Shown here one piece after another: positions 27,255 through 40,492 of a DNA stretch of 64,000 bases (position 1 is its first letter; each line of letters starts with the position of its first letter). The notes below the pieces were generated by a model. The model did no database searches. It was given only the letters and a program-made list of their open reading frames with translations, and was not told the origin of the DNA. The DNA lies in assembly GCF_000018045.1 (NCBI RefSeq), contig NC_009792.1, positions 62,001-126,000 of the forward strand, read 5' to 3'. This DNA is from Citrobacter koseri ATCC BAA-895 (GTDB lineage: Bacteria; Pseudomonadota; Gammaproteobacteria; Enterobacterales; Enterobacteriaceae). The translations under genes were made by a program, and so were the position numbers.

Positions 27255-27275
27255 ACTTTACTGGACATCCCGAAC

Positions 27276-28205
27276 ATGAAAACCGCAGGCAACCTTGTCG
27301 TCCTTGGCAGTATTAATGCCGATCACATCCTCAACCTCGAATCTTTTCCTGCGCCAGGCGAAACCGTAACGGGCACCCAATATCAGGTGGCATTCGGCGG
27401 TAAAGGCGCGAATCAGGCGGTGGCCGCAGGGCGCAGCGGCGCAAATATCGCGTTTATTGCCTGTACTGGCGATGACGATATTGGCGAGAGCGTGCGTAAA
27501 CAGTTAGCCAGCGATAACATTGATATTGTTCCGGTCAGCGTGATTAACGGGGAATCTACCGGAGTCGCGCTGATTTTTGTTAATGGCGAAGGGGAAAATG
27601 TCATCGGCATTCATGCTGGCGCCAATGCCGCATTGTCGCCAGCGCTGGTGGAAGCGCAACGCGAGCGTATCGCCGGGGCTTCTGCGCTATTGATGCAACT
27701 CGAGTCGCCGATTGAAAGCGTGCTGGCGGCGGCAAAAATTGCGCATCAGAACAACACTACCGTTGCGCTTAACCCGGCTCCGGCGCGTGAACTGTCTGAT
27801 GAGCTGCTGGCGCTGGTGGACATCATTACGCCAAATGAAACCGAAGCGGAAAAGCTCACGGGAATTCGCGTCGAAAGTGATGAAGATGCCGCTAAAGCAG
27901 CGCAGGTGCTGCATGATAAAGGCATTCATACCGTACTGATTACGTTAGGCAGCCGCGGCGTGTGGGCCAGCGTGAAGGGCGAAGGCCGTCGTGTGCCGGG
28001 GTTTAAAGTGAACGCCGTTGATACGATAGCCGCCGGGGATACTTTTAATGGTGCGTTAGTTACCGCCTTACTGGAAGAGACGCCGCTGCCGGAGGCCATT
28101 CGCTTTGCCCATGCCGCTGCTGCGATTGCGGTGACACGCAAAGGTGCGCAACCTTCTGTTCCGTGGCGTGAAGAGATAGAGGCGTTTTTAGGTCAGCAGA
28201 GGTAA
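27276..28205 (+). CDS. rbsK: Ribokinase RbsK
   Basis: Phosphorylates ribose to ribose-5-phosphate with ATP. 309 residues, PfkB family. Signature 1 GGKGANQAVAAGRSGANIAF at about 40-60; signature 2 with the catalytic Asp in NAVDTIAAGDTFNGAL near 250. Starts after the rbsB 3' UTR hairpin, so its level is likely lower than that of rbsB. Confidence 0.98.
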   Translation: MKTAGNLVVLGSINADHILNLESFPAPGETVTGTQYQVAFGGKGANQAVAAGRSGANIAFIACTGDDDIGESVRKQLASDNIDIVPVSVINGESTGVALIFVNGEGENVIGIHAGANAALSPALVEAQRERIAGASALLMQLESPIESVLAAAKIAHQNNTTVALNPAPARELSDELLALVDIITPNETEAEKLTGIRVESDEDAAKAAQVLHDKGIHTVLITLGSRGVWASVKGEGRRVPGFKVNAVDTIAAGDTFNGALVTALLEETPLPEAIRFAHAAAAIAVTRKGAQPSVPWREEIEAFLGQQR

Positions 28206-28208
28206 CGT

Positions 28209-29207
28209 TTGGCTACAATGAAGGATGTTGCCCGTCTGGCGGGCGTTTCCACTTCAACTGTTTCGCACGTTATTAATAAAGATCGCTTTGTCAGTGAAGC
28301 TATCACCGGGAAAGTGGAAGCGGCGATTAAAGAGTTAAACTACGCGCCTTCAGCGTTGGCGCGTAGCCTGAAATTAAATCAGACCCGCACAATCGGCATG
28401 CTGATCACTGCCAGTACCAATCCTTTTTATTCAGAACTGGTGCGCGGCGTTGAACGTAGCTGCTTTGAGCGGGGCTACAGCCTGGTATTGTGTAATACCG
28501 AAGGCGATGAGCAGCGAATGAACCGCAATCTGGAAACGTTGATGCAAAAGCGGGTCGATGGCCTATTGCTGCTCTGTACGGAGACGCATCAACCCTCCCG
28601 GGAGATCATGCAGCGTTATCCCTCTATTCCTACCGTGATGATGGACTGGTCGCCCTTTGATGACGAAGGGGATTGCGATCTGATCCAGGACAACTCCCTT
28701 CTGGGCGGCGATTTAGCGACGCAATACCTGATTGATAAAGGTTTTACCCGAATAGCCTGCATTACCGGCCCGCTGGACAAAACGCCCGCGCGTTTGCGGC
28801 TGGAAGGGTATCGGGAGGCCATGAAACGCGCGGGGCTGGAAATTCCTGAAGGGTATGAGATCACAGGAGATTTCGAGTTTGGCGGCGGATTTGAAACCAT
28901 GCAAATGCTGCTGTCCCATAAACAACGCCCACAGGCGGTATTTGCCGGCAATGATGCAATGGCCGTCGGTGCGTATCAGGCGCTTTATCAGGTAGGGTTG
29001 CGCATCCCGCAGGATATGGCGGTGATTGGCTATGATGATATTGAACTGGCGCGCTACATGACGCCGCCGCTGACGACGATTCATCAACCGAAAGATGAAC
29101 TGGGTGAGTTGGCCATCGACGTGTTGATTCACCGTATGGCACAACCCACGCTACAACAGCAGCGTTTGCAACTTACTCCTGTTCTGATGGCGCGGGGGGC
29201 GGTTTAG
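28209..29207 (+). CDS. rbsR: Ribose operon repressor RbsR
   Basis: LacI-family repressor released by ribose. 332 residues. HTH at 1-25 (ATMKDVARLAGVSTSTVSHV), hinge with the PSALARSL minor-groove helix, then a periplasmic-binding-like effector domain. The start is TTG (28209), 3 bp after the rbsK stop; the next ATG would remove the first three residues only. Its 3' end overlaps the convergent hsrA by 35 bp. Confidence 0.97.
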   Translation: MATMKDVARLAGVSTSTVSHVINKDRFVSEAITGKVEAAIKELNYAPSALARSLKLNQTRTIGMLITASTNPFYSELVRGVERSCFERGYSLVLCNTEGDEQRMNRNLETLMQKRVDGLLLLCTETHQPSREIMQRYPSIPTVMMDWSPFDDEGDCDLIQDNSLLGGDLATQYLIDKGFTRIACITGPLDKTPARLRLEGYREAMKRAGLEIPEGYEITGDFEFGGGFETMQMLLSHKQRPQAVFAGNDAMAVGAYQALYQVGLRIPQDMAVIGYDDIELARYMTPPLTTIHQPKDELGELAIDVLIHRMAQPTLQQQRLQLTPVLMARGAV

Positions 29208-30600
29208 GTTTGTGCCGTTCTTTGATCAGATTGCGGCCATCTTTGGCTTTCAGCAACATGAACATCAGCGCGGATACCACCGTAATAGCGCCCATCGTAA
29301 TAAAGGTATAGTGGAACTGTTCAACCGTATTGGTTCCCTCAATCCCTTCATAGAGACGCAATACGGCAGCGCTGATCGCTACCCCTAAACTGATGGAAAG
29401 CTGCTGCGTGACGGCCAGCAGACTGTTGCCGCTGCTGGCGTTATCATCGGTCAGGTCCGCAAGGGTGATGGTGTTCATGGCGGTAAACTGCGTGGACATC
29501 GCCATACCCAGAACAAACAGCGGCAGAATCAACATCCATACCGGCATGGCGGGGGATTGCAAAGAGAACTGCGCAATCATCAGGCCAATAAATACCGTAA
29601 TGCCGACCAGCGTCGTCTTGTACCCCAGTTTGCGCAGCACCTGAGTGACCGCTGATTTCGCCAGAATAGAACCCAGCGCAGTCGGGGCCATCATGCAGCC
29701 GGCTATCAGCGCCGGGTATCCAAATCCTACCTGTATCATCAGCGGCATCAGGAAGGGAACGCATCCCGTTCCCAGACGCGTGGCGAGGTTTCCTGCTATC
29801 CCAACGGAGAACGTGCGCGTTCTGAACAGCGAAAGTGAAATCAACGGCGTTGGGTGTCGACGCGCATGGCGAATATAGGCCAGCAGCAGCACGATACTGC
29901 TCAGAATAATGGTTAATGCTATCCAGGTTGCGACGATCTTCTCGCCGAAAAGCTCCATTCCGCTGGAGAACAGCACCAGACTCAAACCAAAGAGGAAGAA
30001 GCCGGTCATGTCGAAACGGCGTCGCGGCGTGGTGAAGTTTGGCATGTACTTACGGGCATACAGGATACCGACAATGCCAATGGGAATATTAATCAGGAAG
30101 ATCCAGTGCCAGCTTGCCCATGTCACCAGTATGCCCCCCAATACCGGGCCGAGGATGGGGCCGACCAGGCCTGGCATCGTCACGAAATTCAGAACCGGAA
30201 GCAGTTCACTTCGGGGGTAAGCGCGTAATAATGCCAGACGGGCGACCGGCATCATCATTGCGCCGCCGATCCCCTGCACCACGCGGAAGACAACCAATTC
30301 AGCTAATGAGCCAGAAAGCGCGCATGCCAGCGAGCCGAGCGTAAACAGACTGACGGCAATAATAAAGACGCGACGGGTGCCAAAGCGATCGGCCAGCCAT
30401 CCGCTTACCGGAATCAGCATCGCGACCGTCAGGGTATAACTGATAATAGCGGACTGCATGGCAAGAGGAGAACGGTTGAGGCTGTGCGCGATAGCGGGTA
30501 GAGCGGTATTAAGAATGGTAGCATCCAGCGCCTGCATAAAAAAAGCCATAGCCGCTATCCACGGCAACCCGGCCATACTGCGCGCTTTTTTCTCTGACAT
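29173..30600 (-). CDS. hsrA: MFS transporter HsrA (YieO)
   Basis: Drug/proton antiporter of the DHA2 (EmrB-like) group; substrate unsettled. In E. coli it was found as a high-copy suppressor affecting homocysteine. 475 residues with about 14 hydrophobic segments, motif A GWLADRFGTRR near 60, motif C-like GLVGPILGPVLGG. The start at 30600 (MSEKKARSMAGLPW) fits the family; a frame from 30657 overlaps yieP. It lies 11 bp after yieP and is probably in operon with it. Confidence 0.94.
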   Translation of the reverse strand: MSEKKARSMAGLPWIAAMAFFMQALDATILNTALPAIAHSLNRSPLAMQSAIISYTLTVAMLIPVSGWLADRFGTRRVFIIAVSLFTLGSLACALSGSLAELVVFRVVQGIGGAMMMPVARLALLRAYPRSELLPVLNFVTMPGLVGPILGPVLGGILVTWASWHWIFLINIPIGIVGILYARKYMPNFTTPRRRFDMTGFFLFGLSLVLFSSGMELFGEKIVATWIALTIILSSIVLLLAYIRHARRHPTPLISLSLFRTRTFSVGIAGNLATRLGTGCVPFLMPLMIQVGFGYPALIAGCMMAPTALGSILAKSAVTQVLRKLGYKTTLVGITVFIGLMIAQFSLQSPAMPVWMLILPLFVLGMAMSTQFTAMNTITLADLTDDNASSGNSLLAVTQQLSISLGVAISAAVLRLYEGIEGTNTVEQFHYTFITMGAITVVSALMFMLLKAKDGRNLIKERHKPKPPPAPSEQE

Positions 30601-30611
30601 TCGGTATCCCG

Positions 30612-31316
30612 TTACTTGTCCGGTTGTTCGTTCGGCGCTATCAACAATGCCTGGCACGCTTTAAAGGCGCGATCGCCATCACTGTCGGCTATGGCATCTA
30701 CAATAGCCTGGTGTAAATCCAGCTTCACCACATCGTTATAGGTAATAGAGGTGAAGTAGGTGTGATAGACCGAATGGAACAGCGAGGCAAAAGAGATTAA
30801 GAACGGATTCGCGCTCATTTCATAAATATGCTCATGCCACGCCATATCGACTTCAATCCAGCGTTCGCGTCTGAAGTTCTTCTTCAACGCCACCATCTCT
30901 TCCATTAAGGTATTCAGATGCGCTTTCTGTTCCGCTGATCCGATCGTCGCTGCCAGTGAACATGCCTGCGGTTCGAGACTGATACGCATCACCAGAAAAT
31001 GATTAATAACCTGATGGAAGTTTTCTTCTGTCATCCACCAGGTGAGCAGTTCCTGATCGAGGAAGTTCCAGTTTGCCTGCGGCATAACCCGCGTACCAAT
31101 ACGAGGACGGGGCAACACCATGCCTTTTGCTGTTAGCGTCTTCACTGCCTCACGTACCGCCGTGCGACTCACGCCAAATTGCTCGCCCAGTTCGATTTCT
31201 CCGGGAAGAATGGTGCCGGGCGCGTATTCACCCTTTAAGATTCGCTGCGCCAGCTTCTCAGCCAGAACGTAGGAAAGATTTTTCTGTGCAGCTAACTGTT
31301 GTGCGCTTAAAGGCAT
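30612..31316 (-). CDS. yieP: GntR/FadR-family regulator YieP
   Basis: Transcription factor with a winged-helix N-domain (about 12-80, GEIELGEQFGVSRTAVREAV) and an all-helical FCD ligand domain (about 95-225) with metal-ligand candidates D, H and H (EVDMAWHEHIYE, HQAIVDAI). 234 residues. Direct targets are not evident from the sequence; its position upstream of hsrA makes that gene a likely one. Confidence 0.92.
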   Translation of the reverse strand: MPLSAQQLAAQKNLSYVLAEKLAQRILKGEYAPGTILPGEIELGEQFGVSRTAVREAVKTLTAKGMVLPRPRIGTRVMPQANWNFLDQELLTWWMTEENFHQVINHFLVMRISLEPQACSLAATIGSAEQKAHLNTLMEEMVALKKNFRRERWIEVDMAWHEHIYEMSANPFLISFASLFHSVYHTYFTSITYNDVVKLDLHQAIVDAIADSDGDRAFKACQALLIAPNEQPDK

Positions 31317-31467
31317 AAATGTTTGTCCTTTCTCTTTTCTTATTCATTAGTATGCCATCAGGAAGTGTGATTAAGGTTGTAAAAACGGCAAATTGCTTAT
31401 TTTATGGCATGTTAATAGTGGTTTTGCTTAAAAAAAAAGCAGTCGGAAAATAATTTTAAATTTCCCC

Positions 31468-31615
31468 TTGTCAGGCCGGAATAACTCCCTATAATGCGCC
31501 TCCACTGACACGGAACAACGGCACACAGGCCGCCGGGTCAGCGGGGTTCAGCGATGAACGCCGGCAGAGAAAAGCAAAAATAAATGCTTGACTCTCAAGC
31601 GGGAAAGCGTATTAT
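31468..31615 (+). promoter_or_regulatory. rRNA operon promoters P1 and P2
   Basis: P1: A/T-rich UP element (31447-31463), -35 TTGTCA (31468-31473), 16-base spacer, -10 TATAAT (31490-31495), then a GC-rich discriminator gcgcc. P2: -35 TTGACT (31588-31593), 16-base spacer, -10 TATTAT (31610-31615). The 16-base spacers and discriminator are typical of stringently controlled rrn promoters. The region 31317-31446 before them shows no gene and probably holds Fis sites. Confidence 0.9.
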
Positions 31616-31626
31616 GCACACCCCGC

Positions 31627-31690
31627 GCCGCTGAGAAAAAGCGAAGCGGCACTGCTCTTTAACAATTTATCAGACAATCTGTGTGGGCAC
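31627..31690 (+). promoter_or_regulatory. rRNA antitermination leader (boxB, boxA, boxC)
   Basis: boxB hairpin GCCGCT-gagaaaaagcg-AGCGGC (31627-31650), boxA TGCTCTTTAACA (31653-31664) and boxC-like TGTGTGGG (31680-31687). These load Nus factors for rRNA antitermination. Confidence 0.85.
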
Positions 31691-31794
31691 TCAAAGTGAC
31701 ATGGATTCTTAATGTCTTCGGACAATAAATGAATACCAAGTCTCTGAGTGAACACGTAATTCATTACGAAGTTTAATTCACGAGCATCAAACTT

Positions 31795-33336
<1,542 letters not shown>

Positions 33337-33421
33337 CCTGAAAGAACCTGCCTTTGCAGTGCCCACACAGATTGTCTGATGAAAAGAAAGAAGCAAGGCG
33401 TCTTGCGATTGAGACTTCAGT

Positions 33422-33497
33422 GTCCCCTTCGTCTAGAGGCCCAGGACACCGCCCTTTCACGGCGGTAACAGGGGTTCGAATCCCCTAGGGGACGCCA
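33422..33497 (+). tRNA. gltT: tRNA-Glu (anticodon TTC)
   Basis: 76-nt cloverleaf GTCCCCTTCG…CGAATCCCCTAGGGGACGCCA in the 16S-23S spacer, anticodon loop CCTTTCACG, encoded CCA. The gene name of the paralogue depends on the operon, so the symbol is tentative. Confidence 0.97.
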
Positions 33498-33684
33498 CTT
33501 GCTGGTTCGTGAGTGAAAGTCACCTGCCTTAATATCTCAAAACTCATCTTCGGGTGACGTTTGAGATATTTGCTCTTTAAAAATCTGGATCAAGCTGAAA
33601 ATTGAAACGACACACGTAAAGTGTGTATGAGTCTCTCAAATTTTCGCAACACGAAGTGTTTCACGAAACATCTTCGGGTTGTGA

Positions 33685-36589
<2,905 letters not shown>

Positions 36590-36682
36590 ACAACGCCGAA
36601 GGTGTTTTGGCGGACTGAGAGACGATTTTCAGCCTGATTACAGATTAGTGTTTAATGCGAGAGGCATTAGACGAACAGAATT

Positions 36683-36802
36683 TGCCTGGCGGCCGTAGCG
36701 CGGTGGTCCCACCTGACCCCATGCCGAACTCAGAAGTGAAACGCCGTAGCGCCGATGGTAGTGTGGGGTCTCCCCATGCGAGAGTAGGGAACTGCCAGGC
36801 AT
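36683..36802 (+). rRNA. rrf: 5S ribosomal RNA
   Basis: 120 nt from TGCCTGGCGGCCGTAGCGC to GAACTGCCAGGCAT; the ends pair to form helix I. Confidence 0.99.
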
Positions 36803-36853
36803 CAAATAAAGCAGTAAGCTGATGTGAAATCAGTGGATGTAGAAAAATTCGGT

Positions 36854-36930
36854 GGAGCGGTAGTTCAGTTGGTTAGAATACCTGCCTGTCACGCAGGGGG
36901 TCGCGGGTTCGAGTCCCGTCCGTTCCGCCA
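36854..36930 (+). tRNA. aspT: tRNA-Asp (anticodon GTC)
   Basis: 77-nt cloverleaf GGAGCGGTAG…CCGTTCCGCCA with anticodon loop CCTGTCACG, distal to the 5S gene as in E. coli rrnC. Confidence 0.98.
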
Positions 36931-36938
36931 CCCTAATT

Positions 36939-37014
36939 AGGGGCGTAGTTCAATTGGTAGAGCACCGGTCTCCAAAACCGGGTGTTGGGAGTTCGAGTCT
37001 CTCCGCCCCTGCCA
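36939..37014 (+). tRNA. trpT: tRNA-Trp (anticodon CCA)
   Basis: 76-nt cloverleaf AGGGGCGTAG…CTCCGCCCCTGCCA with anticodon loop TCTCCAAAA; 8 bp after tRNA-Asp and co-transcribed. The sole Trp tRNA in E. coli sits at this place. Confidence 0.98.
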
Positions 37015-37021
37015 GAAAATT

Positions 37022-37050
37022 ATCCTTAGCATTTGCTAAGGATTTTTTTT
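37022..37050 (+). terminator. rRNA operon terminator
   Basis: Hairpin atccttagca-tt-tgctaaggat followed by eight T, immediately past tRNA-Trp. Confidence 0.9.
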
Positions 37051-37117
37051 GCCTGAAAAACGGCCCCCGGCATATCCATTCAACACCTTTCCTGGCATCC
37101 TTGCCATTGCTGTCCCT

Positions 37118-37951
37118 TTAATCTTCCAGGACGTTTGTTTTTAACAGATCGCGGATCAACGTATGTTTATCGCTATTTTGTAGCCATATTGCATATAACG
37201 GGCGTGAAAGCGTAGCGCTGTCGGCAACGGTATGAAGCCCGCCTTTTTCTTTGGCCCAGCCAACAGGAAGCCAACTGCATCCATTAAGAGCAGACAGTTG
37301 CTGTCTCGCCAGTTCAGCTGAACTGGTGGTAAGAACGGGAACCTCATCGCTCGCAATCAAACCCACTTCATGCTGTTGAAAATCAGGCCCCCACTCAAGA
37401 CGCAGATAATTTAATTCATCTTTCATCTGTGATGGGCTGCTGCAATACAATGCGAGTGTGAAATGTCCCAGCAATTGGCTGCTAAACTCATCCATTTTTG
37501 GCGCTTCGGTGGTAATGAGCAGATCAAGCTGACGTTCATGGAGTTGCTTTACTAACGACTGGCGTTGAGCGATCCTGGCTTCAAATTGCAGACTGGCTTG
37601 CGGCTCCAGAGACTGATATAAGCGTGCCAGCCAGCCATTGAGCATGCACTCCCACAGAGAAGCGCTGGCACCGATAGAAAACTCATTATGCCGCGATGTA
37701 TGCGCCACTTCCTTACGTGCCGCCTGCCACGTATTCATCAGCGTTTCTGCATAGGGTAGTAGCTTTTCACCTGCTGCGGTTAAGCGGATATTGTTTCTGT
37801 GCCGGGTGAACAGGTTCACACCAAGCTGATTTTCCAGTTGTCTTATCCGAAAACTGACCGCCGATTGGGTCAGGTAGAGCGCTTCTGCCGCTCGTCCAAA
37901 GTGGCGTGTCCGGCTAACTTCCAGGAAAGTTTTTAACAATTCCGTATCCAC
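37118..37951 (-). CDS. hdfR: LysR-family regulator HdfR
   Basis: Represses the flagellar master operon flhDC in E. coli. 277 residues from the chosen GTG at 37951 (VDTELLKTFLEVSRTRHFGR), which has GGAG six bases upstream. A GTG at 37963 is also in frame, but its use would place the GGAG inside the coding region. N-terminal LysR HTH (about 1-60, SAVSFRIRQLENQLG), then the substrate-binding-like domain. Divergent from maoP. The C-terminus NVLED differs from the E. coli tail. Confidence 0.94.
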   Translation of the reverse strand: MDTELLKTFLEVSRTRHFGRAAEALYLTQSAVSFRIRQLENQLGVNLFTRHRNNIRLTAAGEKLLPYAETLMNTWQAARKEVAHTSRHNEFSIGASASLWECMLNGWLARLYQSLEPQASLQFEARIAQRQSLVKQLHERQLDLLITTEAPKMDEFSSQLLGHFTLALYCSSPSQMKDELNYLRLEWGPDFQQHEVGLIASDEVPVLTTSSAELARQQLSALNGCSWLPVGWAKEKGGLHTVADSATLSRPLYAIWLQNSDKHTLIRDLLKTNVLED

Positions 37952-38069
37952 AACGCTCTCCACAAAATTATTTGTCGTAATGATTTAAATCTTTTGTTTT
38001 ACACTCTGTCAAGCGTAACTAATACTCCGCGCCATAAATAGCTCGGCCAAAGAATTAGGAGCGTGCAGG
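37952..38069. promoter_or_regulatory. hdfR-maoP divergent region, candidate maoS site
   Basis: In E. coli the Ori macrodomain depends on MaoP and a 17-bp site, maoS, located beside maoP. The stretch ctaatactccgcgccat (38019-38035) lies in the corresponding place and is my candidate; the match is from memory and the function is inferred. Confidence 0.4.
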
Positions 38070-38408
38070 ATGGCGGAAAGCTTTACGACGACTAATCGAT
38101 ATTTCGACAACAAATATTATCCACGCGGATTCTCTCGTCATGGTGATTTCACCATCAAAGAGGCACAACTGCTTGAACGTCATGGTTATGCCTTCAATGA
38201 GCTGGATCTGGGGAAACGTGAGCCAGTAACCGAAGAAGAGAGACTGTTTGTCGCGGTATGCCGTGGCGAACGTGAGCCGGTGACAGAAGCAGAACGCGTC
38301 TGGTCTAAATATATGACGCGTATTAAGCGTCCAAAACGTTTCCACACTCTGTCTGGCGGTAAACCGCAGATGGAAGGTGCGGAAGACTACACCGAATCTG
38401 ACGATTAA
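38070..38408 (+). CDS. maoP: Macrodomain Ori protein MaoP (YifE)
   Basis: Small acidic protein needed with maoS for folding of the Ori macrodomain in E. coli. 112 residues, no membrane segment. It contains an internal near-repeat, GKREPVTEEERLFVAVCRG then EREPVTEAERVWSKYM (about residues 49-87). Single gene with its own terminator; it lies about 22 kb from oriC here. Confidence 0.94.
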   Translation: MAESFTTTNRYFDNKYYPRGFSRHGDFTIKEAQLLERHGYAFNELDLGKREPVTEEERLFVAVCRGEREPVTEAERVWSKYMTRIKRPKRFHTLSGGKPQMEGAEDYTESDD

Positions 38409-38410
38409 TA

Positions 38411-38436
38411 AAAAAAGGGCGAAATGCCCTTTTTTT
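38411..38436. terminator. Bidirectional terminator between maoP and yifB
   Basis: Stem GGGC-gaaat-GCCC (38417-38429) flanked by A and T runs, so it can serve both convergent genes; the yifB stop overlaps its edge. Confidence 0.85.
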
Positions 38437-39955
38437 ACGTCAGTAGTTTTTGTAAATGAATCAGTAGTCTGTCTATTGCCCGATAGCCCACAGCCTCCTG
38501 CAAATGCAGGCGCGTAATATTCTCCGTTTGTTCCAGATCGGCAATGGTACGGGCAACCTTCAGTAAGCGCTGCCAGGCTCGTATAGACAATCCCAGATGT
38601 ATCAGCGTCTCCTCCAGCCAGTGCGCATCATCACTGTGTAGAGAGCAGTATTTTCGTATACCCTGGCTGTCCAGATGGGCGTTTAGCTTCCCCTGTCGTT
38701 CGTACTGGCGTTTCCGTGCGGATATCACCCGTACTTTCACTGTAGCGCTGTCCTCGCCTTTAACCGCTGCCTGACTGAGTATACCGGGTGGTGGCAGGGG
38801 AATTTCGAGCGAGAGATCGAATCGATCGAGAAAGGGGCCGGATAAACGGCTGAGGTAGCGCAACGTCTGTTCCGGGCTACAGCGATTATGGTTCCCCTGA
38901 TAGTGACCGGTCGGACTGGGATTCATTGCTGCAATCAGTTGGAAGCGCGCAGGATAGGTGATCTTTGCCCGGGTGCGCGAAAGGTGTATCTGACCAGACT
39001 CAATAGGTTCACGCAGCGCATCCAGCGTGCGTCGCTCAAACTCAGGCAGTTCATCCAGAAACAAAATACCGTTGTGCGCCAGCGATATTTCTCCTGGCGC
39101 GGGTATTGAACCTCCCCCCACCATTGCCGTTAATGATGCGCTGTGATGAGGTGAGCGGAAAGGACGCCGTTTCCACTGCCTTTGTACCGTATCGGCGTTC
39201 ACCAGGCTGAGAATCGCCGCGCTTTCCAGCGCTTCTTTGTCACTTAATGATGGCAGTAGCCCATTAATGCGGCTGGCCAGCATGGTTTTTCCCGTACCTG
39301 GCGGGCCTATCAGCAGCAGGTTGTGCCCTCCTGCGGCCGTGATTTCCAGGCCTCGTTTCCCCTGTTCCTGACCGATAACATCACTGAGATCGTCATGCAG
39401 TAAACAGGCGTCAGAATCGGTAGAGACTGGTTTCTCAAGATCCAGTTTCCCTTCCAGAAATGCGCATACCGTTTGCAGATGATCTGCAATCAGGCATCCC
39501 TCTCCGCTGATTAGCCCAACTTCTGTTGCATTCTCTTTTGCAACAATGATATGTCTGCCTGCCCGAATTGCCTCGGTTGCACTGGATATCGCGCCTGGAA
39601 CGCCACGTAACGCACCTGTAAGGGCCAGTTCGCCCACCAGTTCATATTCATTAAGCTTATTTGTTGTAAGTTGCTCTGACGCCGCCAGAAGCGCAATTGC
39701 GATAGGTAAATCATATCTTCCGCCCTCTTTGGGTAAATCTGCCGGGGCCAGATTAATGGTGATTTTCTTCGCCGGAAATTCATACCCGCTATTGATGATT
39801 GCGCTGCGAACCCGATCCCGGGCCTCCTTTACCGTCGTTTCAGGTAGCCCAACCATTGTTAAACCCGGCAGGCCATTACTGATATGCACCTCGATGGTTA
39901 TTGGGGGCGCATTAACGCCAAGTGCGGCGCGTGTGTGAACAATCGACAGTGACAT
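38435..39955 (-). CDS. comM: Mg-chelatase-like AAA+ protein YifB (ComM)
   Basis: Homologue of ComM, a hexameric branch-migration helicase that extends heteroduplex during natural transformation; its job in enterics that are not known to transform is unclear. 506 residues. N-terminal Lon-protease-like domain (about 1-160, VEVHISNGLPGLTMVGLPETTVKEAR style), AAA+ core with Walker A GPPGTGKT and Walker B ILFLDELPEFERRTLDALREP, and C-terminal helical domain. Confidence 0.95.
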   Translation of the reverse strand: MSLSIVHTRAALGVNAPPITIEVHISNGLPGLTMVGLPETTVKEARDRVRSAIINSGYEFPAKKITINLAPADLPKEGGRYDLPIAIALLAASEQLTTNKLNEYELVGELALTGALRGVPGAISSATEAIRAGRHIIVAKENATEVGLISGEGCLIADHLQTVCAFLEGKLDLEKPVSTDSDACLLHDDLSDVIGQEQGKRGLEITAAGGHNLLLIGPPGTGKTMLASRINGLLPSLSDKEALESAAILSLVNADTVQRQWKRRPFRSPHHSASLTAMVGGGSIPAPGEISLAHNGILFLDELPEFERRTLDALREPIESGQIHLSRTRAKITYPARFQLIAAMNPSPTGHYQGNHNRCSPEQTLRYLSRLSGPFLDRFDLSLEIPLPPPGILSQAAVKGEDSATVKVRVISARKRQYERQGKLNAHLDSQGIRKYCSLHSDDAHWLEETLIHLGLSIRAWQRLLKVARTIADLEQTENITRLHLQEAVGYRAIDRLLIHLQKLLT

Positions 39956-40306
39956 AATTCCTCCCGTTGAGAGAATTATGCTGCATTAAAAACCAGGAAT
40001 ATCCTGCACGATCGTTAACTTTCGGCGCGTATTCCGGTAATTTTATCGCCTTTTCAAAATATGCTTTGCTGTTCGGAAGCGTGCTCGCAAAAAATCACAG
40101 ATGCGAAAAAAAGATGGGGGTTGCTGCTGTTTATGAGGCAAAAAGTGAAAATTTTTCATTTCCTGTTTTTTGTATAAAAAACAATGATTTTTTGCTAAAC
40201 CGTTAGCTGCGTCAGAAAAATGAAAATAAAAATATCTTGTGCTATTGGCGAAAGCTATGGTAACTCTTTAGGCATTCCTTCGAACAAGATGCAAGAATAG
40301 ACAAAA
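39956..40306 (+). promoter_or_regulatory. ilv operon promoter region
   Basis: 351 bp with no credible gene. The stretch 40120-40240 is very AT-rich, as in the E. coli ilvPG upstream region where IHF binds and duplex destabilisation is transmitted to the promoter. From 40231 to ilvL the sequence (tatcttgtgc … gctatggtaactctttaggc) closely resembles the E. coli promoter and start, but I do not assign exact -35 and -10 boxes. Confidence 0.55.
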
Positions 40307-40405
40307 ATGACAGCCCTTCTACGAGTGATTAGCCTGGTCGTGATTAGCGTGGTGGTGATTATTATCCCACCGTGCGGGGCTGCACTTGGACGAGGAAAGG
40401 CTTAG
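40307..40405 (+). CDS. ilvL: ilv operon leader peptide IlvL
   Basis: 32 residues beginning MTALLRVISLVVISVVVIII, loaded with Leu, Val and Ile codons. Ribosome stalling on these codons when a branched-chain tRNA is uncharged prevents the downstream terminator from forming. As I recall it, the peptide is the same as in E. coli. Confidence 0.95.
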   Translation: MTALLRVISLVVISVVVIIIPPCGAALGRGKA

Positions 40406-40428
40406 AAATCAAGCCTTAACGAACTAAG

Positions 40429-40462
40429 ACCCCCGCACCGAAAGGTCCGGGGGTTTTTTTTT
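40429..40462 (+). terminator. ilv operon attenuator
   Basis: Stem gacccccg … cgggggt followed by a run of ten T, 24 bp past ilvL. Alternative pairing with the leader-peptide region gives the antiterminator. Confidence 0.93.
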
Positions 40463-40492
40463 GACCTTAAAAACATAAACGAGGAGCAGATA

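Noticed and set aside
39967..40206. 79-codon frame in the yifB-ilvL spacer
   Set aside because: Lies in the AT-rich ilv promoter region, lacks a ribosome site and looks random in composition.
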